A DNA stretch of 54,596 bases from Edaphobacter sp. (GTDB lineage: Bacteria; Acidobacteriota; Terriglobia; Terriglobales; Acidobacteriaceae). A program made the translations under genes and the position numbers. Shown here in pieces: positions 33,106 to 41,317 of the stretch. The notes below the pieces were generated by a model that had not been told where the DNA came from, made no database searches, and was given only the letters and a program-made list of their open reading frames with translations. The DNA lies in contig JAOAPB010000061.1 of assembly GCA_025462645.1 (NCBI GenBank), positions 1 to 54,596 on the forward strand, in the 5' to 3' direction. Positions within the stretch are counted from its first letter, which is position 1; every line of letters starts with the position of its first letter.

Positions 33106-34566
33106 ATGATGAACTTCAGCGTGAAGACGGTTTGGGTTTTGAGTCTGGGTTGTTCTCTGATCGGGGTGGCTGCGCCGCTATCGCTATGGGCACAGGCGTC
33201 GACTGGGAATGCGGCTCTGCCGGCTGCGACGACGAGCCAGATCGATGCGGCTGCGGCGGAGGTGCTGAAGACGACCGGGGTTCCGAGCGCTTCGGTGGCG
33301 GTGGTGCAGGCTGGGAAGGTTGCGTATGTGCGGGCATATGGAAATGCCCGGCTGGAGCCGCCCATGGAGGCGAGTGCCTCGATGCGGTACTCGATCGGGT
33401 CGGTGAGCAAGCAGTTCACGGCTGCGGCGATGCTGTTCCTGATGCAGGAGGGCAAGCTGAAGCTGGATGATCCGGTGGGGAAGTATCTGCCGCAGCTTAC
33501 GCGGGCGAATGAGGTGACGATCCGGCAGGTGCTGTCGATGACGTCGGGGTATCAGGACTTCTGGCCGGAGGACTATGTGATGACGTCGATGATGAAGTCG
33601 ACGACGCCGGAGCAGATTCTGGACGGGTGGGGGAAGAAGCCGCTGGACTTCGATCCGGGGACACAGTGGCAGTACTCGAATACAAACTATGTGATCGCGG
33701 GAAGGATTGTGGAGATCGTTGGCGGCAAGCCTTTGATCGAACAGTTGCAGGAGAGGATCTTTCGCCCTCTGAAGATGACGGGGGTGTTGAACTCGGATGC
33801 GAGCAAGCTGCCGGCGAGCGATCCGACGGGATACTACCGTCATGCGCTGGCTCCGCTGCGGCCTGCGCCGCAGGAGGGGATGGGGTGGATGTTTGCGGCA
33901 GGGGAGTTGGCCATGCCACCGAGTGACCTTGCGCTCTGGAACATCAGCCTGATGGATCGGACGCTGCTTGCTCCGGCTTCGTACGACGAGATGTTTGCCG
34001 AGGTGAAGCTGAAGAATGGGACGGGGACACACTATGGCCTGGGCGTGGATGTCGGGGAGCGCAACGGTCATCGCTTTGTGGGGCACAGCGGCGAGGTGTC
34101 GGGGTTCGTTTCGCAGAATACGATTTTTCCGGCTGACAAGGTTGCTGTGACGGTGCTGACGAATGAAGATGCTTCGAGTGCGGCGAGTGTGCTGGCTCAA
34201 CGTATCGGGGCGCTGGTGCTGGGCGATGCAGGAGCGAGCGGCGGTGGCTCCACCGAGATTGTGAAGGCGGCGGAGGGGAGGGCGCTGGGAGTATTTACCG
34301 GGCTGCAGGAGGGGAAGATCGACCGCTCGCAGCTGACTGCGCTGTGCAGCGACTACTTCACGGCGGAGGCTGTGGAGGATTTCGCCACGAGCCTGAAGCC
34401 GCTGGGTGCTCCGAGCAATTTCAAGCAGGTTGGGGAGTCGAAGCGCGGCGGCATGACGTTCCGGGTGTTTAAGGCGGATTTTCCGAGCAGGTCTTTGCGG
34501 GTTACGACGTATGAGGCGCCGGATGGGAAGATCGAGCAGTATCTGGTGATCGCACCGGGGAGCTAG
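33106..34566 (+). CDS. Serine hydrolase, class C beta-lactamase / D-Ala-D-Ala peptidase family
   Basis: A 486-aa exported protein with a signal peptide (residues 1-30, ending SLWAQ). The penicillin-binding-type catalytic motif SVSK occupies residues 99-102, and the Tyr motif is YSN at 190-192 in QWQYSNTNYVIAG. GHSGEVSGFVSQ supplies the HxG-like third motif. Members hydrolyse peptides, esters or beta-lactams; true AmpC activity cannot be claimed. A C-terminal tail of about 130 residues beyond the catalytic domain (from about residue 355) may bind ligand or partner. ATG codons at 33106 and 33109 are both possible. The upstream AGCTAAA-box cluster may regulate it. Confidence 0.88.
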   Translation: MMNFSVKTVWVLSLGCSLIGVAAPLSLWAQASTGNAALPAATTSQIDAAAAEVLKTTGVPSASVAVVQAGKVAYVRAYGNARLEPPMEASASMRYSIGSVSKQFTAAAMLFLMQEGKLKLDDPVGKYLPQLTRANEVTIRQVLSMTSGYQDFWPEDYVMTSMMKSTTPEQILDGWGKKPLDFDPGTQWQYSNTNYVIAGRIVEIVGGKPLIEQLQERIFRPLKMTGVLNSDASKLPASDPTGYYRHALAPLRPAPQEGMGWMFAAGELAMPPSDLALWNISLMDRTLLAPASYDEMFAEVKLKNGTGTHYGLGVDVGERNGHRFVGHSGEVSGFVSQNTIFPADKVAVTVLTNEDASSAASVLAQRIGALVLGDAGASGGGSTEIVKAAEGRALGVFTGLQEGKIDRSQLTALCSDYFTAEAVEDFATSLKPLGAPSNFKQVGESKRGGMTFRVFKADFPSRSLRVTTYEAPDGKIEQYLVIAPGS

Positions 34567-34862
34567 TGGATTGGGAGCTCGTGGATTGATTGATTCGAAT
34601 TAGAACTCAGAAGGCGACGGTAGAGATATGTTGCTTTCTGGGCTTGTGTCTTTGGTAGAGGCAAGAACAAGGACAACGGCAGGGCAAACAACTGCAAAAA
34701 CGAAATGCGGGGGTTCTTCGCTGCGCTCAGAATGACAGAAATTTTAGACCGCTGGGCAAGTTTTGCGAACCCGCTCCCGCCCCGCCCGAGAGATGAAAAC
34801 GAGGAATAGGAATAGCAACCGCAACAGCGGTTGAGTCGTTGAGACGATTTGCTTGAGGTGAA
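34567..34862. other. Intergenic gap with interspersed repeats
   Basis: This is the space between the convergent serine hydrolase and MetX-like genes. No gene is seen. It holds CAACGGC-type degenerate repeats (34657-34700), the second copy of the 30-nt repeat, and an ACCGCAACAGCGGT inverted repeat near 34816. No clear terminator was recognised. Confidence 0.55.
34708..34737 (+). repeat. Interspersed 30-nt intergenic repeat, copy 2
   Basis: It is identical to 32851-32880 except for G in place of T in the CGCTNCGCTC core. It is in the same orientation as copy 1. Confidence 0.75.
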
Positions 34863-35969
34863 TTACTTCTTCTCGGTTTGCTTGAGGAAGTCGATGAGGT
34901 AGTCCTTCCAGACGGCGGCCTGGGTGTGGGTGCCGTGTCCACGGGTGGCATCGGAGATGGGGATGAGGATGAACTTCGCGGTGGGCATCTTTGGAAGGAC
35001 GCGCTGGGTGATGCCGAGTTCGGGTGGGTTGATGAAGTCGTCGGCGGAGTTGATCCAGAGGACGGGGGCGGTGATGGTGGAGAGTTTGGGCTCGGGGTTG
35101 TAGTTGCGGGAGGCGTTGACGTAGTAGATGAGGTTGTTGGCGTCGGTGGAGGCCAGGGTGCGGGTCATATAGTCGTCGACGTATCTTTCAGCCTGGACGC
35201 GGGTGGGGTAGTTCTTCTGCATCTGCAGGGGAGCGGAGCCCATGACGAGGAGCATCGCTTCGGCTCCGCGCAGACCTTCGGCGGGTTCGGTGGTGTAGTC
35301 GCCGTTCTTCCATGCGGGATCGTTCTTGATGCTCTCGATGGAGATGTAGCGGGTCATGCGGTTGCGACCGGCGAGCTCGACGGGGTAGCAGGCGAAGGGG
35401 GCGAGGGCATCCATGAACTTCGAATAGGTTTCGCCCCAGACGAAGCCCTGCATACAGCCCATGGAGGTGCCGAGGAGGAGGCGGAGATGGTCGACGTTCA
35501 TGCCCTCGGTGAGCATGATGTACTGCGAGCGGATCATGTCGTCGTAGTCGTACTGGGGGACGCGCATGTGGAGGCCGTCGGAGGGCTTGGAGGAGTCGCC
35601 CTGGCCGATGTCGTCGGGGAGGATGAGGAAGTACTTCGTGATGTCGAGGGGCTGGCCGGGGCCGAAGAGGACATCGGAGAAGACGGGATTCAAGAGCGTG
35701 AAGCGATTGCCGCCGGTGCCGTGGAGCAGAAGGATGGCGTTGTCGACGTGGCCTTCGGCGTTGCGGTGTGGCTGGCCGAGGGTGAGGTAGTGCAGGTTTA
35801 GCTCGGGTAGGGTTTCGCCGGTGTTGAAGCGGAAGTTTTTGATGACGTAGGTGTTGTCTTTGGCGGGCCACTTCGCTGGCTGGGGAGTTGCGGCTGGTGT
35901 GGACGACGTGGTTTGGGCTGCGGCGGCGATTGCGCAGGAGAGGAAGAGTACGAGGGATGCGAGGCGCAT
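34863..35969 (-). CDS. Secreted alpha/beta hydrolase, homoserine acetyltransferase (MetX)-like
   Basis: A 368-aa exported alpha/beta-hydrolase. Residues 1-20 are a signal peptide ending AIAAAAQ, so this is not a cytosolic biosynthetic MetX. The nucleophile is S169 in LLLGTSMGCMQGFVWGE, the acid is in INSADDFINPPELG, and the His is in GHGTHTQAAVWKDYL. The overall block order matches the MetX acyltransferase family (for example LLHGTGGNRF, then DDIGQGDSSKPSDGLHMRVP). Acyltransferase versus hydrolase cannot be decided. The ATG at 35969 follows GAAGGAAACAAAC; an extended frame to 36086 lacks a signal peptide. It is divergent from the SLATT-like gene. Confidence 0.87.
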   Translation of the reverse strand: MRLASLVLFLSCAIAAAAQTTSSTPAATPQPAKWPAKDNTYVIKNFRFNTGETLPELNLHYLTLGQPHRNAEGHVDNAILLLHGTGGNRFTLLNPVFSDVLFGPGQPLDITKYFLILPDDIGQGDSSKPSDGLHMRVPQYDYDDMIRSQYIMLTEGMNVDHLRLLLGTSMGCMQGFVWGETYSKFMDALAPFACYPVELAGRNRMTRYISIESIKNDPAWKNGDYTTEPAEGLRGAEAMLLVMGSAPLQMQKNYPTRVQAERYVDDYMTRTLASTDANNLIYYVNASRNYNPEPKLSTITAPVLWINSADDFINPPELGITQRVLPKMPTAKFILIPISDATRGHGTHTQAAVWKDYLIDFLKQTEKK

Positions 35970-36176
35970 GTTTGTTTCCTTCGGTTTTCGATTGGAACTG
36001 ATAGGAAAGAAGAAGGCAAGAGTTAGTGAGAGGACAGTGTATCTGCACCGAGCTTTTGTGATGGAGAGAGGGGCGATGGGCCTCAATACATTCCTTGCTG
36101 TAATTTTTGCTGTGAGTTTTCCACAGGTGTTGACGCCTAGAATCGCGCTACCCCGAACATAGGAGGCGATTACTGC

Positions 36177-36692
36177 ATGAACAAGAGAGAGAGGGGTGTA
36201 CAGCTCTACAATCTTCTGCGGACTGCCCGGCTGAACGTTCTCTACTATGAAGAATCACTGCACCGCTGGACAATCGCTATTCGGACGCATGACGTGATTG
36301 TCGCTGTGACGAGTGCAGCCTCTCCTATTGCCTACTTCAAGCACTCGAGCGAACCTATCCAGAAACAGATGTGGTTCTACTTCACGCTTGCGGCGGGCAT
36401 CGCCGGTCTACTGAAGCCAATCTTTCGCTTAGATAAGCAGATCGCTCTGTACACGGAGTTGGTCACGCATTATCGGGAGCTGCACCATGACCTCAAGTGC
36501 TTAGCAGAAGATATGGCAGCAAACCGCGACTTTTCTCTGCAGTTAGACAAGAGATTTCAGGCGTGTCGTTTGAGAGAGAACGATCTGCAGAAGAAGGAGC
36601 CAGTACCACAGAGGGGAAAGATCGAACGGCTGCAGGCGATGGTGGAGAGGGAGTACGATCTGTCTGAAATCTGGCTACCCCAGGAGGAGTGA
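36177..36692 (+). CDS. SLATT-like two-TM protein
   Basis: A 171-aa protein. Its layout is an N-terminal amphipathic helix (QLYNLLRTARLNVLYYEESL), two TM segments (about 38-54 DVIVAVTSAASPIAYF, and 64-82 MWFYFTLAAGIAGLLKPIF), then helices with the pattern LYTELVTHYRELHHDLKCLA. This is the arrangement of SLATT domains, predicted membrane effectors found with SMODS nucleotidyltransferases and other conflict systems. No nucleotidyltransferase or other sensor is adjacent. The downstream gene starts inside its stop codon (TGATG), so they are coupled. The ATG follows AGGAGG at 10 nt. By eye the base composition is lower in GC than its neighbours, suggesting transfer. The family call is by pattern, not search. 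Confidence 0.65.
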   Translation: MNKRERGVQLYNLLRTARLNVLYYEESLHRWTIAIRTHDVIVAVTSAASPIAYFKHSSEPIQKQMWFYFTLAAGIAGLLKPIFRLDKQIALYTELVTHYRELHHDLKCLAEDMAANRDFSLQLDKRFQACRLRENDLQKKEPVPQRGKIERLQAMVEREYDLSEIWLPQEE

Positions 36693-36847
36693 TGGCACAG
36701 CAGCAGCAACAACAACAGCAGCAGCAGCAGCAGCAACAACAACAACAGCAGCAGCAGCAGCAACAACAACAACAGCAGCAACAACAGCAAGACGACCTTC
36801 CCGCTCGGGTTCAGCCGGTGGAGCAATGGTCAAAGCCGGGGAGATAA
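36692..36847 (+). CDS. Small protein with a 31-residue poly-glutamine tract
   Basis: A 51-aa protein: Met-Ala, then 31 uninterrupted Gln (codons CAG and CAA in alternating blocks of 3, 3, 6, 4, 5, 4, 2, 2, 1, 1), then the tail DDLPARVQPVEQWSKPGR. The start ATG overlaps the SLATT-like stop by one base, and AGGAGG sits 4 nt upstream, which strongly supports translation. The opposite strand reads poly-Leu and is a shadow. Pure poly-Q of this length is rare in bacteria. A tract like this tends to form coiled or aggregating structures. Partner function with the membrane protein is inferred from coupling only. Confidence 0.7.
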   Translation: MAQQQQQQQQQQQQQQQQQQQQQQQQQQQQQQQDDLPARVQPVEQWSKPGR

Positions 36848-36865
36848 CGCCTCGGCTTTTGACCA
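36827..36865 (+). terminator. Hairpin at the end of the poly-Q gene
   Basis: TGGTCAAAGCCG (36827-36838) pairs with CGGCTTTTGACCA (36853-36865) with one bulged T. The stem overlaps the last codons and the stop of the poly-Q gene, so transcription of the two-gene unit probably ends here. Only TTT follows. Confidence 0.5.
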
Positions 36866-36919
36866 TTTGCGGTGACTGATGCTTTTGCGGTCTTGCATCG
36901 GCTGCACACTGCCCCGGCG

Positions 36920-38800
36920 CTATTTTTGACTGGCGAGCGGTTTGGTGATGTCGTCGAGGTAGGCGGGAGTTCCTTCAACCCTCTGGAGGGATGGGTAGCG
37001 CTCGCCTTCGTGGTAGTCGATGTCGGCGAGGGTGACGAAGGTGTCGCTCTGCAGGATGAGGTGGATGGGTTCGGTTTTGCCCTTGGCTTCCTTGATGGCG
37101 GATTTGAGTGTGTCTGCGGAGAAGATGCGGCCGTTGACGGCGATGATCTTTTGACCGGGAGCTAGCTTGGCCTTGTCGGCGGGGCCGGCCCAGCGAACGT
37201 CGGAGATGAGGCCCTCGGCGTTGACGCGAATGCCGATGGAGTACCAGACATTGATGCCGCCGCCACGACGGCCGCCGGTGGAGGCGATGGTGCGCTCGGA
37301 GGGGTTGGGCTTGTCGGTATAGACGAGCTTGTAGCCGCCCTGCTCGATGCCGCTAAGGTCGGCGCGGGGATTGGGTTTGTCGACGCGGTCGTGGAGGAAG
37401 GTGGCCCAGTCGTACTTGACGACCTGGTTGAGGTGGGCGATGAGCTCTTCACGGTTGTAGGTGACGATGAGCGGGCCGGTGTTGCCGCCCTTGCCGAGGA
37501 AGATGCGATGGAAGTCGGTGAGGGACTTCTTGTTGTTGGTGAGCTTGCGGATGAGGGTGTCGGCGTCGAGCCAGAGGAGCTCGCCCTCCTGGTAGTAGTC
37601 CTGGCCGCGCTTCCAGTTGGCCCATGCGGGGTTGCCGCCACGGAGGATGCTGGCGGCGATGGCGGTGTCTTCGGTGCTGCGCCACTCGCGGCCCGGCTTG
37701 TTGTCGAGGTTGGCGGCGGACATGGCGAGGACGTCGCGGTATTGAGCCTGGGACTTGAGGCCGGAGCGTGCGGCGAGGACGTTGCCGAGGTATTGGGTCA
37801 TGCCCTCGTAGACCCAGAGGAGGGAGCCTTGCTGCATCTTCTCGAAGTCGGTCTGGTAGAGGTTGAAGGGGCGGCGGTACTTGCCGTTCCAGGAGTGGGT
37901 GAACTCGTGGGCGAGGAGGTCGGACTCGGCTAGCTGGTGGGCATCGTCGCTGAAGCCTTTTTCACCTACGCCATTGTCGGAGGACTGGCCGTGCTCGAGG
38001 CCTTCGCCACCGGCTACGTCGGAGAGGGTGAGGAGGAAGTGGTAGACGTTATAGTGGCGCGAATTGTAGGCTTCCCCGGTCTCGCGGACGAGGTTGGAGA
38101 GCTCGCTAAGGAGGGCGGGGCGGAGGTCGGAGTCTTCGGCGGCATCAGCTACTACGTCGATGTAGTGCTTCGGCGTGACCTCGGGGGCGAGGGCGAACTC
38201 GTGGAAGTACTCGCCGGTGATGATCGGGGAGTCTTCGAGCTGCTCGACGGTGGTGGCGGCGTAGTGGGTGGTGCCGCCCTTGGGGTGTTGCGGGTCGTAG
38301 CCGTCGGTTGGGGTGAGGGCGGTGCCGATTCCCCAGTTTGGGGGGACGGTGACGGAGGGCTGGATGGCGATGTCTTTTACTGGGGTGTTGGCGGGGTAGA
38401 GGAGGAGTTTTTCCCATTCGAGGACGGCCATTTTTTGGCTAATGCGATTGGTGACGATGCAGTCGAGGTGGGCGTGGAGGGTGGTGACTCCGGCGGGGAC
38501 GGTGACGTGGAACTGGTAGAGGTCGACGTCGTCGCGGCGCCAGGGGAGGATCTGGCCGTTGGCGGTGAAGACGACTCCGGTGATGTCGTCGACGGGGCCC
38601 GTGGGGCGGTGGTTGCCGGGAATCCATTTGGGGGTGGTGAGGGTGACGGGGCCTGGCTTTACGGGGAGGTCGATCTCGGCGTGGTAGAGCTTGCGTGGGG
38701 CTTCTGAGAGATCGGCTGTGATCTGGATGGGAGGAGTCTGGGCGAAGGCGGCGGTGGAGAGCAGGAGGGTCAGAGGCAGGACAGCGGTGCGGATGGGCAT
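36920..38800 (-). CDS. Secreted M61-family metallopeptidase with PDZ domain
   Basis: A 626-aa exported zinc peptidase related to glycyl aminopeptidase. Residues 1-20 are a signal peptide (TLLLSTAAFAQ). An N-terminal beta domain runs to about 200. The zinc motif HEFTH lies at residues 298-302 (LLAHEFTHSWNGKYRRPFNL), followed by LLWVYEGMTQYLGNVLA with the third ligand. A PDZ domain occupies about 500-600 (DVRWAGPADKAKLAPGQKII). M61 enzymes remove N-terminal residues, with the PDZ domain guiding the C-terminus. It probably acts in the periplasm. It is a single gene; the adjacent glutathione peroxidase gene is 201 nt away and the gap carries a repeat. Confidence 0.92.
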   Translation of the reverse strand: MPIRTAVLPLTLLLSTAAFAQTPPIQITADLSEAPRKLYHAEIDLPVKPGPVTLTTPKWIPGNHRPTGPVDDITGVVFTANGQILPWRRDDVDLYQFHVTVPAGVTTLHAHLDCIVTNRISQKMAVLEWEKLLLYPANTPVKDIAIQPSVTVPPNWGIGTALTPTDGYDPQHPKGGTTHYAATTVEQLEDSPIITGEYFHEFALAPEVTPKHYIDVVADAAEDSDLRPALLSELSNLVRETGEAYNSRHYNVYHFLLTLSDVAGGEGLEHGQSSDNGVGEKGFSDDAHQLAESDLLAHEFTHSWNGKYRRPFNLYQTDFEKMQQGSLLWVYEGMTQYLGNVLAARSGLKSQAQYRDVLAMSAANLDNKPGREWRSTEDTAIAASILRGGNPAWANWKRGQDYYQEGELLWLDADTLIRKLTNNKKSLTDFHRIFLGKGGNTGPLIVTYNREELIAHLNQVVKYDWATFLHDRVDKPNPRADLSGIEQGGYKLVYTDKPNPSERTIASTGGRRGGGINVWYSIGIRVNAEGLISDVRWAGPADKAKLAPGQKIIAVNGRIFSADTLKSAIKEAKGKTEPIHLILQSDTFVTLADIDYHEGERYPSLQRVEGTPAYLDDITKPLASQK

Positions 38801-38947
38801 GGGGCGGGCTTTTCCTTTGGCTTGATCGACTGGAGGTTTCTATAAGACGAATGAGGGTGGGTTGTGGACGCAGGCGGATTTTTGGGGTTGGGTTTTGTCC
38901 GGAGAGTGCATTGGTGATGGGAAAGAGAGCGGATCGCTTCGCGATGG

Positions 38948-38992
38948 CCCACCTTAGCGGCGATAAGACCGCCGCGAAGATGGGGCACCCGG
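38948..38992. repeat. CCCACC...GGGGCACCC intergenic element, copy 2
   Basis: It begins CCCACCTTAGCGG and ends AAGATGGGGCACCCGG. The ends match the element at 26563-26600, while the centre is a different imperfect hairpin (GCGGCGATAAGACCGCCGC). This looks like a REP-type family with conserved ends and variable loops. Confidence 0.6.
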
Positions 38993-39001
38993 CTTAGGGT
39001 G

Positions 39002-39565
39002 TCAGGAGTTGAGGGCGGATTCGATGGCGGCGACTACGGCGGGGTCGTCGGGGAGGACTTCGGGGGAGAAGCGGGCGACTACGTTGCCGTTGCGGTCGAT
39101 GAGGAACTTCTCGAAGTTCCAGAGGATTCCGGGCTCGGGATTGGTCGTGGAGTTGTGTTTGCTGCTGAGGAAGCCGTTGAGGTTCTCGCGGAAGCCGGGA
39201 CGGGTGTCTCCGATGGCTTTGGGTTGAGCTGCGATGAGGGTCTGGTAGAGAGGATGCGTGTCGGGGCCGGTGACGGCTACCTTCTGGAACATGGGGAAGT
39301 CGACGCCGAAGGTGCTGCGGCAGAAGGTCTGGATCTCCTCGTTGGAGCCGGGCTCCTGCGCGCCGAAGTCGTTGGCGGGGAAGCCGCAGACGACGAGGCC
39401 GGAGTCTTTGAAGCGGCTGTAGAGCTTCTCGAGGGCGTCGTACTGGGGCGTGAGGCCGCACTTGGAGGCGACGTTGACGACGAGGAGGACCTTGCCGCGG
39501 TAGTCAGCCAGAGAGGCGCCTTCGCCGGTGATTCGGTTGACGGGGATATCGTAGACGGCTGGCAT
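39002..39565 (-). CDS. Glutathione peroxidase (thiol peroxidase type)
   Basis: A 187-aa Gpx-family peroxidase. The peroxidatic residue is C36 in LVVNVASKCGLTPQYDALE, where animal enzymes have selenocysteine. The second family block is VVCGFPANDFGAQEPGSNEE, with FCRSTFGVDFPMFQKVAVTG containing the position of a resolving cysteine. WNFEKFLIDRNGNVVARFSP closes the fold. Bacterial forms usually use thioredoxin to reduce lipid or hydrogen peroxides. The ATG follows AGGAGCCACTC. There is no signal peptide, so it is cytosolic. The neighbours do not suggest a specific pathway. Confidence 0.94.
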   Translation of the reverse strand: MPAVYDIPVNRITGEGASLADYRGKVLLVVNVASKCGLTPQYDALEKLYSRFKDSGLVVCGFPANDFGAQEPGSNEEIQTFCRSTFGVDFPMFQKVAVTGPDTHPLYQTLIAAQPKAIGDTRPGFRENLNGFLSSKHNSTTNPEPGILWNFEKFLIDRNGNVVARFSPEVLPDDPAVVAAIESALNS

Positions 39566-39601
39566 GAGTGGCTCCTGACGTGGTGTAGCGTTCTGGTTCG
39601 A

Positions 39602-41317
39602 TTATAGGGGGGAGGCTACGGCGAGTTGCTTGTCGGAGTGGGCGATGACGATGACGATGCCGGGGGCTTGCGGGTCTTTGGTCGCGGCCACGTCCGCGGG
39701 GGCGGAGACGACGGTGAAGTCTCCGGTGGCGATGAATTCGGCGATGACGACTTCGACTTTGTATTGGCCGGGCTTGCGCTCGCGGGCGAAGAAGCGGCCG
39801 TCGCGGTCGGAGTAGACGGTCTCCTTGCCGATGCGGACGGCGGCGCCGTAGACGGGGAGGCCGTCGGGGGTGGTGACCTGACCGTTGATGACGTACTGCT
39901 GGAGACGGAAGCTCTGCATCGGCGGAGCGGCCTCGAGGCCTGCGAGGCGGTAGTAGGAGCCGCTGCCGGCGAGGGTGTAGATCATCTTGCCCTCTGGGGT
40001 GAAGGAGGTCGCGGTGCTGAGATGGATGTTGCCGCGCAGGCTCAGGTTGAGGGTGATGGAGAGGGTCTGGGTGAAGGGGTTGTCGGGGCGGAAGGGGACG
40101 TAGAGGGTCTGGTAGTTGACGCCGACGGTGAGGAGGTTGGTGAGAAGGCTTCCGCCGAAGGCTACAGAGGTCTTGCCTCCGGAGAAGGTTGTGACCTGGA
40201 GGGCGCTGAGGCGTGGGGTCAGCTTCTCCTGCGAGGTGAGGGCGATGGATTGAAGCGGGGCCTGGCCGTCGGACTGGCTGACGAGATAGTTGAGGCGAAG
40301 GTCGATGGGACCGAGGGTCTGCGAGGCCCAGAGGGACGCTCCCCTGGTGGCGCGATTGATGTATGCGGAGCGGAAGACTGCCGCACCTGTGGCGGTGCCG
40401 TTGTACTCGCCAAGCTTCCAGGAGCCGGAGGCGCGATCGACCTGGGCGTGGAGCGTGGACTTCTTGTCCTGTTGGGGGATGAGGTAGTTCTGGTGGCCGA
40501 AGCTGAAGCTGGTGCCGATGGTCGGACGGACGGTTCCGGTTACGTTCGCGCCGTCGAGCTCGGATTGGAGCGGAGTTCCGGAGAGGGAGCGCTGGAAGCC
40601 GTCGTCGGCGAAGACGTGGGCGAGGTTGAGATCGAGACGGTCGCGGGAGAGCGAGAGGGCTTCAGATGTGTAGATGTGGCCGCTGCCTACGCCCGCGGCG
40701 AGGGAGAGGGTAAAGCCGGGGTCGAGGTCGCACTTCAGGTCGCGGAGCAGAGGAATATCGGATCGTGTCATGCAGGGCAGCCGGCCGTGGGCCTTCCACT
40801 CGGCTCCTCCGATGATGGTCTGGGTGGAGGAGAAGATGTTGCGCGAGAAGAGGCGCAGGTTCTCGGTGAGGAGCGTGTCGGTGAAGAGGATGGTGGCGGG
40901 AGGGCCTGAGGTGGTCCCGGCGCGGAACATGGGGGAGGTGAAGGCGGTTCCCATTCGGCCGGTGAAGGCGTGGATGGCCGTCTTTCCGATCTTCTTGTCC
41001 ACGGAGATGCCGTTGGTGTGGAGCGTGGACTGGGTGCCGAAGACGTCGATGGGGAGGGTCATGGCTACGTCGTCGTTGCCGAACTTGAGGGTGTAGTCGA
41101 GGAAGTGCATTTTGACGAAGGAGCCGACGATGAGGTGACCGTCGGAGAGACCTGCTCCGGACCAGGCCTCGTAGCCCTTGCCACGGACCTCGATGCCGGC
41201 TCCCTGGGCCTGGAAGCCGGTCGAGGCGCCGCCGGTCAGCCGGAAGACCTGTGCGTTTGATTCGAGGCACAGGAGGAGTCCGGAGACGGCGATGGGGCAT
41301 AGGATCAGGGAGCGCAT
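39602..41317 (-). CDS. Outer-membrane barrel with C-terminal carboxypeptidase-regulatory domain (usher-like)
   Basis: A 571-aa exported protein with a signal peptide (residues 1-22, ending ESNAQ). About 440 residues of alternating beta-strand pattern (for example GVGSGHIYTSEALSLSRDRL; SLSGTPLQSELDGANVTGTV) resemble a transmembrane beta barrel. From about residue 475, VINGQVTTPDGLPVYGAAVR then SDRDGRFFARERKPGQYKVE is a transthyretin-like domain, reminiscent of the C-terminal domain of fimbrial ushers. It is far shorter than FimD-type ushers (about 800-880 aa) and shows no clear N-terminal usher domain. Its start overlaps the end of the chaperone gene by 13 nt. The role as secretion pore for the adjacent pilin-like protein is inferred from context. 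Confidence 0.6.
   Translation of the reverse strand: MRSLILCPIAVSGLLLCLESNAQVFRLTGGASTGFQAQGAGIEVRGKGYEAWSGAGLSDGHLIVGSFVKMHFLDYTLKFGNDDVAMTLPIDVFGTQSTLHTNGISVDKKIGKTAIHAFTGRMGTAFTSPMFRAGTTSGPPATILFTDTLLTENLRLFSRNIFSSTQTIIGGAEWKAHGRLPCMTRSDIPLLRDLKCDLDPGFTLSLAAGVGSGHIYTSEALSLSRDRLDLNLAHVFADDGFQRSLSGTPLQSELDGANVTGTVRPTIGTSFSFGHQNYLIPQQDKKSTLHAQVDRASGSWKLGEYNGTATGAAVFRSAYINRATRGASLWASQTLGPIDLRLNYLVSQSDGQAPLQSIALTSQEKLTPRLSALQVTTFSGGKTSVAFGGSLLTNLLTVGVNYQTLYVPFRPDNPFTQTLSITLNLSLRGNIHLSTATSFTPEGKMIYTLAGSGSYYRLAGLEAAPPMQSFRLQQYVINGQVTTPDGLPVYGAAVRIGKETVYSDRDGRFFARERKPGQYKVEVVIAEFIATGDFTVVSAPADVAATKDPQAPGIVIVIAHSDKQLAVASPL

Noticed and set aside
36557..36866. Poly-Leu and poly-Ala/Val membrane proteins on the minus strand
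   Set aside because: They are antisense readings of the CAG/CAA tract; the + strand frame has the coupled start and ribosome binding site.
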